Source: an uncultured Bacteroidota bacterium (GTDB lineage Bacteria; Bacteroidota; Bacteroidia; Chitinophagales; Saprospiraceae). From it: DNA of 64,000 bases. The stretch is from assembly GCA_937872515.1 (NCBI GenBank), contig CALMSX010000082.1, positions 186,001 to 250,000 of the forward strand, read 5' to 3'. Both the position numbers and the translations under genes were made by a program. Within the stretch, counting starts at the first letter, position 1; each line of letters begins with the position of its first letter. Under the pieces are notes generated by a model that saw nothing but the letters and a program-made list of their open reading frames with translations, had not been told where the DNA came from and ran no database searches. This document shows positions 26,248 to 35,222 of the stretch, piece after piece.

Positions 26248-27642
26248 ATGGGTAGAAAAGTACTGGCCGATATTGCCATTTTAAGCGGCAAAGGTCTTCA
26301 CACAGGAAGAGAAATTGAAGTAAAACTGATACCTGTTGAAGGCAATCACGGTATTAAGTTCAAACGAACCGATATTGAGCCGGCCGTGACCATTCCAGCG
26401 GATGCCAATTATGTGGTAGCTACCAATAGAAGCACTACCATTGGAACTGCAGAAGTTAACATTACTACCATCGAACACTTACTGGCAGCCCTTGCCGGTC
26501 TGGAGGTTGACAATGTGATGATAGAAGTAAACGGGCCAGAAATTCCTATTCTAGATGGAAGTGCCAAACCATTTGTAGAAGCCATAAAAAGAGTAGGCTT
26601 TCACGATGCCGAGGACGATGGAAGGGAGGTATTTGTCATCGAAGAGCCCATCGTTTTGAAAGATGAAACAACGGGTTCAGAGTTGATTGCCATACCCAGC
26701 GATAAATTTGAACTCAATGTAATTATTGATTTTCCCAATTCGACTGTTGAAGAACAAACTGCCATTTTTTGTGCCGGGGAAGATTTTGAAAAAGAAATAG
26801 CCGCTTGCAGAACCTTTGTTTTTACCAACGAACTGATTTACCTCTACGACAATGGATTGATCAAGGGGGGTGATTTAGAAAATGCCATTGTATTGGCAGA
26901 ACCCGGATTGACACAGGAACGTTTGAACGAACTGGCTACCAAATTTAACCTGGCTCAGAGAGTACTCAGTGATGATAAGGTATTGAACGAAAACAAGTTG
27001 TTTTTTCCGAATGAATTGGCAAGACACAAATTATTGGATTTAATTGGTGATCTAAGCCTGGTTGGGAGGCCCATTCAGGGGAAAATCATTGCAGTTAAGC
27101 CTGGTCACAAAATAAATACAGAATTTGCCCGTCTTTTGAAGAAAAAGCTGGCTGATCAGCGCAAGTTAAAGGGCAAACCCACCTACGATCCAGATAAAGT
27201 TCCCGTGCTGGATGTGGAGGGAATTAAAAAAATGTTGCCCCACAGATATCCATTTTTAATGGTTGATAAAATAATTGATAAGTCTGAAAGCCACGTTGTG
27301 GGGGTTAAAAACGTTACATACAACGAGCAGCTATTTCAGGGGCATTTTCCGGGAAATCCAGTTTTTCCAGGAGTGCTTCAAATGGAGGCCCTTGCCCAAA
27401 CAGGAGGCATTTTGGCACTGTCAACGGTTGAGGAACCTCATTTGTGGGATACTTACTTTATAAAAATGGAAAATGTGAAATTTAAACATAAAGTGGTGCC
27501 CGGTGACACCTTGTTGCTTAAAATGGAGTTGCTTTCACCCATTCGCAGGGGTATTGTACATATGCAGGGTACTGCTTATGTTGGAAATAAAATTGTGAGT
27601 GAAGGTGAATTGACGGCTCAAATTATTAAAAGACAAGCATAA
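26248..27642 (+). CDS. lpxC/fabZ: Bifunctional UDP-3-O-acyl-GlcNAc deacetylase / 3-hydroxyacyl-ACP dehydratase
   Basis: The 464-residue protein is a natural fusion known from Bacteroidota. Residues 1-300 are LpxC, the committed step of lipid A synthesis; zinc ligands lie in TIEHLLAALAGL and in HKLLDLIGDLSLVG. Residues ~320-464 are FabZ, with LPHRYPFLMVDKI and the hot-dog active site GHFPGNPVFPGVLQMEALAQ, whose His and Glu act in dehydration. The linker is Lys-rich. It lies between lpxD and lpxA. The fusion links lipid A and fatty acid synthesis, which compete for 3-hydroxyacyl-ACP. Confidence 0.96.
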   Translation: MGRKVLADIAILSGKGLHTGREIEVKLIPVEGNHGIKFKRTDIEPAVTIPADANYVVATNRSTTIGTAEVNITTIEHLLAALAGLEVDNVMIEVNGPEIPILDGSAKPFVEAIKRVGFHDAEDDGREVFVIEEPIVLKDETTGSELIAIPSDKFELNVIIDFPNSTVEEQTAIFCAGEDFEKEIAACRTFVFTNELIYLYDNGLIKGGDLENAIVLAEPGLTQERLNELATKFNLAQRVLSDDKVLNENKLFFPNELARHKLLDLIGDLSLVGRPIQGKIIAVKPGHKINTEFARLLKKKLADQRKLKGKPTYDPDKVPVLDVEGIKKMLPHRYPFLMVDKIIDKSESHVVGVKNVTYNEQLFQGHFPGNPVFPGVLQMEALAQTGGILALSTVEEPHLWDTYFIKMENVKFKHKVVPGDTLLLKMELLSPIRRGIVHMQGTAYVGNKIVSEGELTAQIIKRQA

Positions 27643-27672
27643 TAGACGGCAAGACCGGCGAAAGTTTAGTGA

Positions 27673-28467
27673 ATGGAAATTATCAACAAGCTCTGCGAAA
27701 TCGACCCCAACGCTAGAATAGCGGATAATGTGGAGGTCGGAAGTTTTACCGTAATTACGGGTGACGTTGAAATTGGCGAAGGTACCTGGATAGGACCCAA
27801 TGTGACCATTTTTGATGGGGCCAGAATTGGCAAGAACTGCAAAATACACCCCGGAGCCGTAATTTCCGGAGTTCCTCAGGATTTAAAATTTAAAGGGGAG
27901 TATTCTACGGTGGAAATTGGAGATAATACAACCATCAGAGAATGTGTTACCATTAACAGAGGGACCATTGACAGAGAGAAAACAGCAGTTGGCCACAATA
28001 GCCTTATTATGGCGTATGTTCACCTGGGCCACGATTGTATAGTAGGCAATCATTGCATTATTAGCAATGCAGTTCAAATGGCAGGACATGTGGAAATGGA
28101 TGATTATGCGATTTTAGGGGGCTCTTGTGCCGTTCAGCAATTTGTGCATATTGGATCCAATACCTACATTGGTGGCGGATCTTTGGTAAGAAAAAATGTT
28201 CCGCCCTATGTAAAGGCTGCCAGAGAGCCGCTCACATATGCAGGTGTTAATAGCACTGGCCTGCAACGAAGGGGGTATACCCAAGAGGAGATCAATCAGA
28301 TCAGTGATATTTATAGAATATTATTTGTAAAAGGCTACAATATTTCCAAAGCAATTGATGAAATCAGCACACAGCTGCCTGATACCAGGTTCAAAAATGA
28401 AATCCTGGAATTCATCCAAAACTCACCTACAGGAATCATCAGAGAATTCAGACCGATCGACAAGTGA
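27673..28467 (+). CDS. lpxA: Acyl-ACP--UDP-N-acetylglucosamine O-acyltransferase
   Basis: LpxA performs the first acylation of UDP-GlcNAc in lipid A synthesis. The 264-residue protein is almost wholly a hexapeptide-repeat beta-helix (VGSFTVITGDVEIGEGTWIG and following) with the catalytic His in AYVHLGHDCIVG (near residue 123). The C-terminal helical domain includes LQRRGYTQEEINQI. Its stop overlaps the GTG start of the ABC ATPase gene (GTGA), indicating coupled translation. Confidence 0.95.
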   Translation: MEIINKLCEIDPNARIADNVEVGSFTVITGDVEIGEGTWIGPNVTIFDGARIGKNCKIHPGAVISGVPQDLKFKGEYSTVEIGDNTTIRECVTINRGTIDREKTAVGHNSLIMAYVHLGHDCIVGNHCIISNAVQMAGHVEMDDYAILGGSCAVQQFVHIGSNTYIGGGSLVRKNVPPYVKAAREPLTYAGVNSTGLQRRGYTQEEINQISDIYRILFVKGYNISKAIDEISTQLPDTRFKNEILEFIQNSPTGIIREFRPIDK

Positions 28468-29081
28468 CGGGCATTCAGGTGGTAGCAACAGACCTATCTA
28501 AGGTTTATGCAGGGCAAACCATTGTCAACCCATTTTCATTTAATTTCTTTCCCGGCTCAGTTACCGGAGTTTCAGGACCCAATGGTTCAGGTAAATCTAC
28601 ATTAATCAGAATGCTGTGTGGATTTCTGACTCCCAGCTCTGGATCTATATCCTACCAATTGTCCCACCAGCTTATTGAAAGAAAGGAGATTTATCAATAT
28701 GTGGCTTTGGCGGCTCCGTATTCCATGCTGATCAAAGATTTTGACCTGGAAGAAAACTACTTGTTATTTCGAAAATTCAAAGCAGGATCAGAAAATCTGA
28801 ATTATAAAGGATTGTTAGAGTTGCTGGAATGGAAGAACCCTGGCCAAAAAGTAGTGGGACAATACAGCAGTGGAATGCAACAAAAGGTGAATCTCCTTTT
28901 TGCTATGTTATCAGGGTGTCCTTTATTACTACTGGATGAGCCAACCTCCTATCTGGATGAAAGCAATAAGGAATGGTATCACAAGCAGGCTGAGAGGTTT
29001 TTTAGAGATAAAACGGTCATTATTGCATCGAATGATGACAAGGATTTCATCGAAGCCGGCAATATAATCAAATTGGTTTAG
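28464..29081 (+). CDS. ABC transporter ATP-binding protein (soluble, GTG start)
   Basis: The 205-residue protein is a single nucleotide-binding domain: Walker A GPNGSGKSTL (residues ~37-46), signature YSSGMQQKVN (a variant of LSGGQ), Walker B LLLLDEPTSYLDES and a C-terminal switch region (ASNDDKDF). The start is GTG at 28464, which overlaps the lpxA stop. It has no linked permease, so the partner is not identified. Location inside the lipid A cluster makes an envelope-related export role possible, but that is inference. Confidence 0.85.
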   Translation: MTGIQVVATDLSKVYAGQTIVNPFSFNFFPGSVTGVSGPNGSGKSTLIRMLCGFLTPSSGSISYQLSHQLIERKEIYQYVALAAPYSMLIKDFDLEENYLLFRKFKAGSENLNYKGLLELLEWKNPGQKVVGQYSSGMQQKVNLLFAMLSGCPLLLLDEPTSYLDESNKEWYHKQAERFFRDKTVIIASNDDKDFIEAGNIIKLV

Positions 29082-29125
29082 GTGTAAATATTCGACAAAA
29101 GTAAGATATTTGCAAAAAATGTAAT

Positions 29126-30235
29126 ATGAGTACTTCAAAAAAACGAGTAGCCATCTTATTTGGCGGAAGATCCACAGAACACCAGATTTCATTACTGTCT
29201 GCTAAAAATGTGGTTGATGCCCTTGATTTGGATAAATTTGAGCCGGTACTCATTGGTATTGATAAAAAAGGCAGATGGCATCTCAATGAAGGAGCTATGC
29301 AACTAATGCACGCAGATGATCCAGGCAAAATTAGCATGCAGAATGAGACCAATGTAGTGTTGTTGTCGCAAAACACCAATGAACACCAATTGATCAAGAC
29401 AGACAACTTTGAAGAAGTTGGCAAAATAGATGTTATATTTCCGGTACTTCATGGCACCTATGGGGAAGATGGCTCAGTACAGGGATTTGCAAAATTGGCA
29501 AACCTGCCTTGTGTGGGTTGTGGTATTTTAGGTTCTTCCATTGGTATGGACAAAGATGTTACCAAAAGATTATTAAGAGATGCAGGCATCCCGGTTGCCA
29601 ATTTTGTTACCTTAAGGAAGAATTATAATGACTCCATGAGTTATGAAGAAATTGCTTCTATTTTAGGAAAAGAATTGTTCATCAAACCCGCTAACCTGGG
29701 GTCGTCTGTAGGCGTTAGTTTTGTCAATGATCAAGCTGGCTTTGACAAGGCACTGGCCCATGCCTTTAAATATGATCCCAAAGTAGTAGTGGAAGAAAAG
29801 ATGACCGGCAGAGAAGTGGAATGCGCAGTTTTGGGCAATGACTTCCCGAAAGCATCAGCTGTGGGAGAAGTCATTCCGAAATCATCTTTTTATACATTTG
29901 AAAACAAATACATTGATGAAGGTGGCGCCGTTTTGGATATTCCGGCAAAGCTCACCCAGCAAGAGGTTGAAAGGATTCAGGAATTAGCCATTGAAACCTA
30001 TCGACTATTGGAATGTGAAGGCATGTCAAGAGTGGATATGTTTTTGACGCCAGAGGGGAAATTGTACATCAATGAAATCAATACGATACCCGGATTCACA
30101 AAAATAAGCATGTATCCCAAACTGTGGGAAATTTCTGGTTTGGCTTACAAAGATCTGATTACAACGCTTATTGAATTGGCCATTGAAAGTAATGATAACC
30201 GCAATGCTTTGGTACAGGCAGATACAGAGCAATAA
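29126..30235 (+). CDS. ddl: D-alanine--D-alanine ligase
   Basis: Ddl makes the D-Ala-D-Ala dipeptide of peptidoglycan precursors. The 369-residue ATP-grasp enzyme has LFGGRSTEHQISLLSA (N-terminal), HGTYGEDGSVQG, the ATP-binding loop KPANLGSSVGVS and the metal and substrate site EINTIPGFTKISMYPKLW near the C-terminus. It follows the ABC gene by 44 nt. Confidence 0.95.
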   Translation: MSTSKKRVAILFGGRSTEHQISLLSAKNVVDALDLDKFEPVLIGIDKKGRWHLNEGAMQLMHADDPGKISMQNETNVVLLSQNTNEHQLIKTDNFEEVGKIDVIFPVLHGTYGEDGSVQGFAKLANLPCVGCGILGSSIGMDKDVTKRLLRDAGIPVANFVTLRKNYNDSMSYEEIASILGKELFIKPANLGSSVGVSFVNDQAGFDKALAHAFKYDPKVVVEEKMTGREVECAVLGNDFPKASAVGEVIPKSSFYTFENKYIDEGGAVLDIPAKLTQQEVERIQELAIETYRLLECEGMSRVDMFLTPEGKLYINEINTIPGFTKISMYPKLWEISGLAYKDLITTLIELAIESNDNRNALVQADTEQ

Positions 30236-30246
30236 AATCAAGAGAT

Positions 30247-31536
30247 ATGAATGTTTTTAAGTTTGGAGGGGCATCGGTCAGAGATGCAGAAGGAATCCAA
30301 AATGTGATTGGTATAATGAAACATTTTCCGTCAGAAAAAATAGCGGTGGTGGTTTCTGCAACAGGTAAAACTACAAATGCCCTGGAAGATGTTGTCAAAG
30401 CCTATTTTGCCAAAGATGGCACTGCTTTCGACAAATTAGCAGCCGTAAGGCAAAACCATGCAGCTATACTTCAAAACTTAGGACTGGCAGGAACAGATGC
30501 CGAAAAAGATGTGAATGACCTTTTTGTTGAAATTGATTGGATTCTCGAAGATGAACCTGAGGATGCATTTGATTATGTTTACGACCAGGTTGTTTCAATT
30601 GGTGAATTGGTTTCCAGCAGGATTTTGTGCCATGCCATGATACAGGCAGGTGTCAATGCGGTCTGGCTGGATATTAGAGGTGTTTTATACACAGATGAAA
30701 TTCATAGAGAAGCTAAGGTGATCTGGGGTATCACGGCAGAAAAAACATCAAAGGCCATGGATCAACTCATGGCAAACCACGATGTAGTAGTAACCCAGGG
30801 CTTTATTGGTTCGACCGCCGAAAATCACACTACAACCCTGGGAAGGGAGGGATCGGATTATACAGCCGCCATCTTGAGCTATTGCTGCACGGCAGAGGCA
30901 ATGCACATTTGGAAAGATGTACCAGGCGTACTGACTGCTGATCCAAGAAAGTTTGACAATGTAACCAAAATCGAAAAACTTTCTTATAACGAGGCTATTG
31001 AAATGACGTATTACGGTGCAAAAGTCATTCACCCCAAGACCATCAAACCTCTACAAAATAGAAACATTCCCTTATATGTAAGGCCTTTTGATGATCCTCA
31101 ATCGCAGGGTACCAGAATCTCTTCTGAAGGAGAGGGGTATTACCCACCCATTGTTGTGATCGAAGAAGACCAGGCCCTGGTTTCCATCTCGGTTAAAGAT
31201 TTTTCTTTTGTGGCAGAGCATCACCTGAGTAATATTTTTGGAATTCTGTCTGCTTTGAGAATAAAGGTTAATATGATGAGAAATACCGCTATCTCATTCA
31301 CCCTTTGTGTCAATTACAACCCTGAAAAAATCAGGTTGCTGAAGGAGGAATTGGGAGAAGAATTTTCCGTTGTGGTCGAAGAAGGTTTGGAAATGATTAC
31401 GGTTCGCCATTTTAGCAATGAAGTGATTACAGAGATGAAAAGATCAAAGATCACCATGTTTGAAGACAGGTTGCAAGACACCATACAGCTGGTGGTTAAA
31501 AAAATACCTCTGATCACCAGGAAAAAAGAAGAATAA
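30247..31536 (+). CDS. lysC: Aspartate kinase (monofunctional)
   Basis: The 429-residue protein has the amino acid kinase fold with KFGGASVRDAEGI at residues 5-17, the substrate motif GREGSDYTAA and the conserved VPGVLTADPRK. The C-terminal part (after about residue 300) carries ACT-like domains, which give allosteric control in this family, probably by lysine or threonine. It phosphorylates aspartate for lysine, threonine, methionine and diaminopimelate. Following ddl by 11 nt, it fits a wall-precursor theme. Whether it is the only aspartate kinase in the genome cannot be told, so the symbol is tentative. Confidence 0.85.
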   Translation: MNVFKFGGASVRDAEGIQNVIGIMKHFPSEKIAVVVSATGKTTNALEDVVKAYFAKDGTAFDKLAAVRQNHAAILQNLGLAGTDAEKDVNDLFVEIDWILEDEPEDAFDYVYDQVVSIGELVSSRILCHAMIQAGVNAVWLDIRGVLYTDEIHREAKVIWGITAEKTSKAMDQLMANHDVVVTQGFIGSTAENHTTTLGREGSDYTAAILSYCCTAEAMHIWKDVPGVLTADPRKFDNVTKIEKLSYNEAIEMTYYGAKVIHPKTIKPLQNRNIPLYVRPFDDPQSQGTRISSEGEGYYPPIVVIEEDQALVSISVKDFSFVAEHHLSNIFGILSALRIKVNMMRNTAISFTLCVNYNPEKIRLLKEELGEEFSVVVEEGLEMITVRHFSNEVITEMKRSKITMFEDRLQDTIQLVVKKIPLITRKKEE

Positions 31537-32208
31537 TTATTTTTCTGCTATTTCGATCGATTCCAATTCCATTTCAGAACCAAGTATGTATTTGCGGGCA
31601 AAGCATGCTCCCTGATACGCAATCCACGAAAAGAAGGGAGCTGCCAAAATATCTATGGAGTAATGCACGTGTTGGTGCATGAGTAAAAATCCAAGGCTTA
31701 ATCCTCCGATCAATAAGACCCTTTTTACCCATTTTTGGGGGATCAAAAAATACAGCAAAAATACAGAGGCTGTGTGACCGGAAAAGAAAAGATCTTTTAA
31801 AAGTACTTCCTGACAATAAAATGTATTTTTTAAAAAAAGATCCTGAAGGGGAAGGATACCTGTGGGTGGTTCCAATGGAAAACTAAACAAGGTAAATGCT
31901 CTAAAGGCAATTAAAAAACAGATCGATAAATTGGTTGTGAGCATTCCTATTCGGTTTTGTAATGCCCAGTAAAGGCCGAATAAGACCAATCCATAAGTTA
32001 AAAGAAAGATCGAAAGATTGTGATCGTAAGGACCTATCGAAGATAAAATTGGATCGTACAATGCAAGTCCGGGTCTGGTTTCATTGTATTTAAGAAAGCG
32101 GGAAAAGAGCCAGAAAACAACAAAGACGGAGAGGAATGAAGTGGCAAGCAAGCCATTGCTTACTTTTTCACTGTCAGCTCCTTTTATAAAAGATATTATC
32201 CTCTCCAT
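31537..32208 (-). CDS. PAP2-like membrane phosphatase/transferase (sphingomyelin-synthase-like)
   Basis: The 223-residue protein has about six membrane helices. The conserved loops read FSGHTASVFLLYF and HQHVHYSIDILAAPF, which correspond to the HT-x-S and HYSxDV motifs of the PAP2_C/sphingomyelin synthase-like family. It may transfer a phospho-headgroup or dephosphorylate a lipid. Sphingolipids occur in many Bacteroidota, so a role in them is attractive but unproven. It converges on the aspartate kinase gene with no gap. Confidence 0.78.
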   Translation of the reverse strand: MERIISFIKGADSEKVSNGLLATSFLSVFVVFWLFSRFLKYNETRPGLALYDPILSSIGPYDHNLSIFLLTYGLVLFGLYWALQNRIGMLTTNLSICFLIAFRAFTLFSFPLEPPTGILPLQDLFLKNTFYCQEVLLKDLFFSGHTASVFLLYFLIPQKWVKRVLLIGGLSLGFLLMHQHVHYSIDILAAPFFSWIAYQGACFARKYILGSEMELESIEIAEK

Positions 32209-32236
32209 CTCTTTGTTTGTTTGAAAAATAAGGAGA

Positions 32237-33928
32237 TTAAGCTCCTTGTTTATTCTCTTCTTTTATCTTTTTCTTTCCTTTGGTTTTGGCAGCCAACTGA
32301 AGTGCACTATACAAGTTGATAGTTCCTCCGCTAACACTCAATTCATTAAATGGAACCTTGGTTGCGCCTTTGGTGCCTGGCTTTTTAACTACGTCCGTTA
32401 GTGGTTTAACAGATTTCATTAATATTTCTTTTACCTGTTTGGCAGTGAGAGAAGGGTAGTACGATCTGATCACAGCTGCTACACCTGCTGCAGCCGGAGA
32501 CGCCATCGAGGTACCTTGCAAATATTGATACTGGTCACCTGGAGTTGTGGCATAAATCTGAACACCTGGTGAGAAAAGGTCAACATTGTTTTTGCCATAG
32601 TTTGAAAATCCTGCCACCATATCTTCTCCGGGTTTGAATGAAAGAGCTCCTACTTCCAACCAATTATCGGCATGGCATTTTTTCTTAAAAATAAAACCAT
32701 GTTTACCCAAATAATCATTTGGGAAATTGTCGGTTTTATCATTGTCCTGTCCTGAATTGCCCGCAGCATGAACTAAAAGCACATCATGTTTGGCTGCATA
32801 TTTTACGGCCTCATCAACCGCTTTTTTATCCCAGGAATAACCCTTTCCAAAGCTCATGTTGATGATGCTGGCACCATTGTCAACAGCATATCTAATGGCA
32901 TTTGCCACATCTTTATCTCTCTCATCTCCATCTGGAACAGCCCTAACAGACATGAGTTTGACATTTCTGGCCACACCGTCATTTCCAATTTCATTTCCAA
33001 CAACCGCTCCTACAATACCGGCTACGTGAGTGCCATGCAGTGCATCGGGGCCCTCAACATCATTATTGCCATAAAACCTTTCATTGGAATCGGTATAATT
33101 GTCTTTTACGATTAATTTTCTGGAATCATAATCTGGGTTATAAGCATAATCCAGTTTGTTTTGCGCTCCCTTTTTTTCTTCCTCTAATATGGTAACCAAC
33201 TCTTCTTTCAACTGGTGAATTGAAGTAATTTCATCTGACTGCTTCAGTACTTGTTTGGCTACATTGATGGCCATATTGAGTTCAGGATTTTCATTTAAGT
33301 TCAACTCTTTCAATGGGTCTTCAGAGTTGAGGATAACCTTTAGATCATTAGGGCGCTCACCCATTGCGGTTTCCAATTGGTTCATGCCATTCAGCACCTG
33401 GGTTTCAAATGTGGCAATCTGACCCAATTCTTCTGAAGCTTTTTGTCTTTCAGATTCTACCTGGGTTTTGTAGCTTACAAATTTTTCATATTCAACTTTC
33501 TGTTCCTTACTTAAAAGTGCTGGATCTGCATTTTCGTATTTATAACGAAGACTTGAATAAAGCCTGGTTACTTCATAGGTTTCTGGACCCACATTTTTTC
33601 CATCAGGGCCACCGATAAAATTCCAACCATGCACATCATCGACATATCCATTTTTGTCATCATCGATGCCATTTCCAGGTACCTCACCCGGATTTTTCCA
33701 AATGTTGGCTTTTAAATCTTCATGTTCCACATCGATGCCGGAGTCAATAATTGCTACTACTACCGTTTTGCCGATCTTGTCTTTAATAATTTCTTTGAAA
33801 GCTTTTGAGCTAGATGTACCATTGTAGCCTTCAGTTGCGTCCATGTGGTACCAGTTTTTTGGTGCCATTTGGGCGTTTGATAAAAATGTAAAAGATAGCA
33901 ACAAAGCCGTAAATAAAATTGATTTCAT
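32237..33928 (-). CDS. Secreted S8 subtilisin-like protease with a long helical insertion
   Basis: From ATG 33928 the protein has a signal peptide (TFLSNAQ) and a subtilase domain with catalytic Asp in AIIDSGIDVEHED, His in LHGTHVAGIVGA, the oxyanion Asn in HAAGNSGQDND and Ser in GTSMASPAAAG. Between Asp and His lies an insertion of roughly 170 residues, highly charged and helical (for example QKVEYEKFVSYKTQVESER). No C-terminal sorting domain is evident; the protein ends in a Lys-rich tail. It probably acts in the periplasm or at the outer membrane. Its substrate is unknown. Confidence 0.9.
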   Translation of the reverse strand: MKSILFTALLLSFTFLSNAQMAPKNWYHMDATEGYNGTSSSKAFKEIIKDKIGKTVVVAIIDSGIDVEHEDLKANIWKNPGEVPGNGIDDDKNGYVDDVHGWNFIGGPDGKNVGPETYEVTRLYSSLRYKYENADPALLSKEQKVEYEKFVSYKTQVESERQKASEELGQIATFETQVLNGMNQLETAMGERPNDLKVILNSEDPLKELNLNENPELNMAINVAKQVLKQSDEITSIHQLKEELVTILEEEKKGAQNKLDYAYNPDYDSRKLIVKDNYTDSNERFYGNNDVEGPDALHGTHVAGIVGAVVGNEIGNDGVARNVKLMSVRAVPDGDERDKDVANAIRYAVDNGASIINMSFGKGYSWDKKAVDEAVKYAAKHDVLLVHAAGNSGQDNDKTDNFPNDYLGKHGFIFKKKCHADNWLEVGALSFKPGEDMVAGFSNYGKNNVDLFSPGVQIYATTPGDQYQYLQGTSMASPAAAGVAAVIRSYYPSLTAKQVKEILMKSVKPLTDVVKKPGTKGATKVPFNELSVSGGTINLYSALQLAAKTKGKKKIKEENKQGA

Positions 33929-33946
33929 GTGCAATGATTTAGCCCG

Positions 33947-33977
33947 CAAATCTATACCTATTTATTCATACTTCAAA
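33947..33977 (-). promoter_or_regulatory. Consensus promoter for the subtilase gene
   Basis: On the minus strand TTTG (33977-33974), 19 nt and TAGATTTG (33954-33947) form a full consensus promoter, with the start codon at 33928 about 18 nt downstream of the -7 box. Confidence 0.7.
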
Positions 33978-34258
33978 CCTACACTTAGAATGGGGGCAAG
34001 GGGCAACTGCAATTTGACGGTATGGACGACCCATCGCACGACAGGAATCCGTCCGATTACTTTGATTTACAAACAAATAGAGTAAATTTTTTGACAGAAA
34101 GCACAATTGGGTATCATTTGTTTGGTTGTGTTAATATTTATTTAAAAATTAGCGCTTGGATAGGGTAAATCTGAGTTAATGGGTTTAATAAATACATGGT
34201 TTTACTTTTTTTCAATTAATTATGTATTAAAATATTTTTACATTTGATTAATCTATTA
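33978..34258. other. Intergenic region between divergent subtilase and outer-membrane protein genes
   Basis: This AT-rich spacer contains no credible coding sequence, RNA gene or strong hairpin. Its ends hold the two promoters; a long upstream AT-rich stretch before 34259 might be an UP-like or regulator-binding region. Confidence 0.5.
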
Positions 34259-34266
34259 TATATTTG
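34259..34266 (+). promoter_or_regulatory. -7 box for the DUF6089-like outer-membrane protein gene
   Basis: TATATTTG matches TAnnTTTG exactly and lies 23 nt before the ATG at 34290. A T-rich stretch at 34235-34239, at the right distance, is only a weak -33 match. Confidence 0.5.
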
Positions 34267-34289
34267 CACTTTATAACCAATACTTTGTC

Positions 34290-35156
34290 ATGAAATCGTG
34301 GTTAATTGTAGCGATCATTTTTATTTCCCTCGGCGTTCAGGCACAGGGAATTCAGCTAGGCCTGGGCTTAGGGAAATCTATCTATTGGGGAGACTTGAAT
34401 GCCCCCGAGTTTTCAAGTAATTTGAGTAACAATGGGGGAACTGCTATCCAGGTTTATGGAAAATACAACCATAGGGGCCGATTTGGATTGAAAGCTGGTT
34501 TTCTTTTGGGTAAATTGAAAGGAGACGACGCCCAAAGCAGCCTGGATTGGCAAAAAGAAAGAAATTTAAATTTTCAGTCCAATTTAGCGGAACTGAGTAT
34601 AACAGGAGAGTATTACATTTTTGGGTATCAACCTTATGGTGGAGAGCAGGTGTTTAGTCCCTACTTTACTGCCGGACTTGCCGGGTTTTACTTCAACCCC
34701 AAAACCCAATTTGAAGGCAATACTTATGAACTCCAGCCTTTAGGTACAGAAGGACAAGGTGCCGGTGGTTATGGCAAAAAATACAGCAAATATTCAGTGG
34801 CCATACCTTTCGGAGCAGGAGCCATCATCAAAGCTGGGCGTAATTTTGACATTGGCTTTGAAATCAACGCAAGGACAACACTTACTGATTATATAGATGA
34901 TGTTAGTGCCGATTATGTAAACTATTATGAGCTAATGCAAATGAATGGGGAGCTGGCAGCCCGATTGAGTGACCGTACTCCTGAATATCTGGGACAAAGT
35001 GAACCCATGGAGAGGCAGACAGGTACTCAAAGAGGTGGGGCCAATGTCAAAGACTGGTATTTTACGGCAATGGTAAACCTCAGTTTCAACATTAGTGATA
35101 GTGAAAGCCTCAATAGAAGGAAGTCTCAGTACAAATCTTATTGTCCAAAGTTTTAG
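34290..35156 (+). CDS. Outer-membrane beta-barrel protein, DUF6089-like
   Basis: The 288-residue protein has a signal peptide (cleavage after GVQAQ) and repeated amphipathic strands rich in Gly and aromatic residues, for example GLGLGKSIYWGDLN, SPYFTAGLAGFYF and DIGFEINARTTLTDYIDDVS. The latter, followed by a DYV-type segment, is typical of DUF6089 and related porin-like barrels of Bacteroidota. It probably sits in the outer membrane; some family members are associated with gliding or type IX secretion loci, but no such genes adjoin here. Confidence 0.78.
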   Translation: MKSWLIVAIIFISLGVQAQGIQLGLGLGKSIYWGDLNAPEFSSNLSNNGGTAIQVYGKYNHRGRFGLKAGFLLGKLKGDDAQSSLDWQKERNLNFQSNLAELSITGEYYIFGYQPYGGEQVFSPYFTAGLAGFYFNPKTQFEGNTYELQPLGTEGQGAGGYGKKYSKYSVAIPFGAGAIIKAGRNFDIGFEINARTTLTDYIDDVSADYVNYYELMQMNGELAARLSDRTPEYLGQSEPMERQTGTQRGGANVKDWYFTAMVNLSFNISDSESLNRRKSQYKSYCPKF

Positions 35157-35222
35157 GATAGAGCAAGCCGGGATCACTTTTCTAAAAAGTTCTGACCACA
35201 GTTCTTTAATTTTACCCTTGAT

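Noticed and set aside
28464..29081. ABC ATPase as an LptB gene
   Set aside because: Its signature is YSSGMQQKV, not the LptB-type LSGGERRR, and no Lpt genes adjoin.
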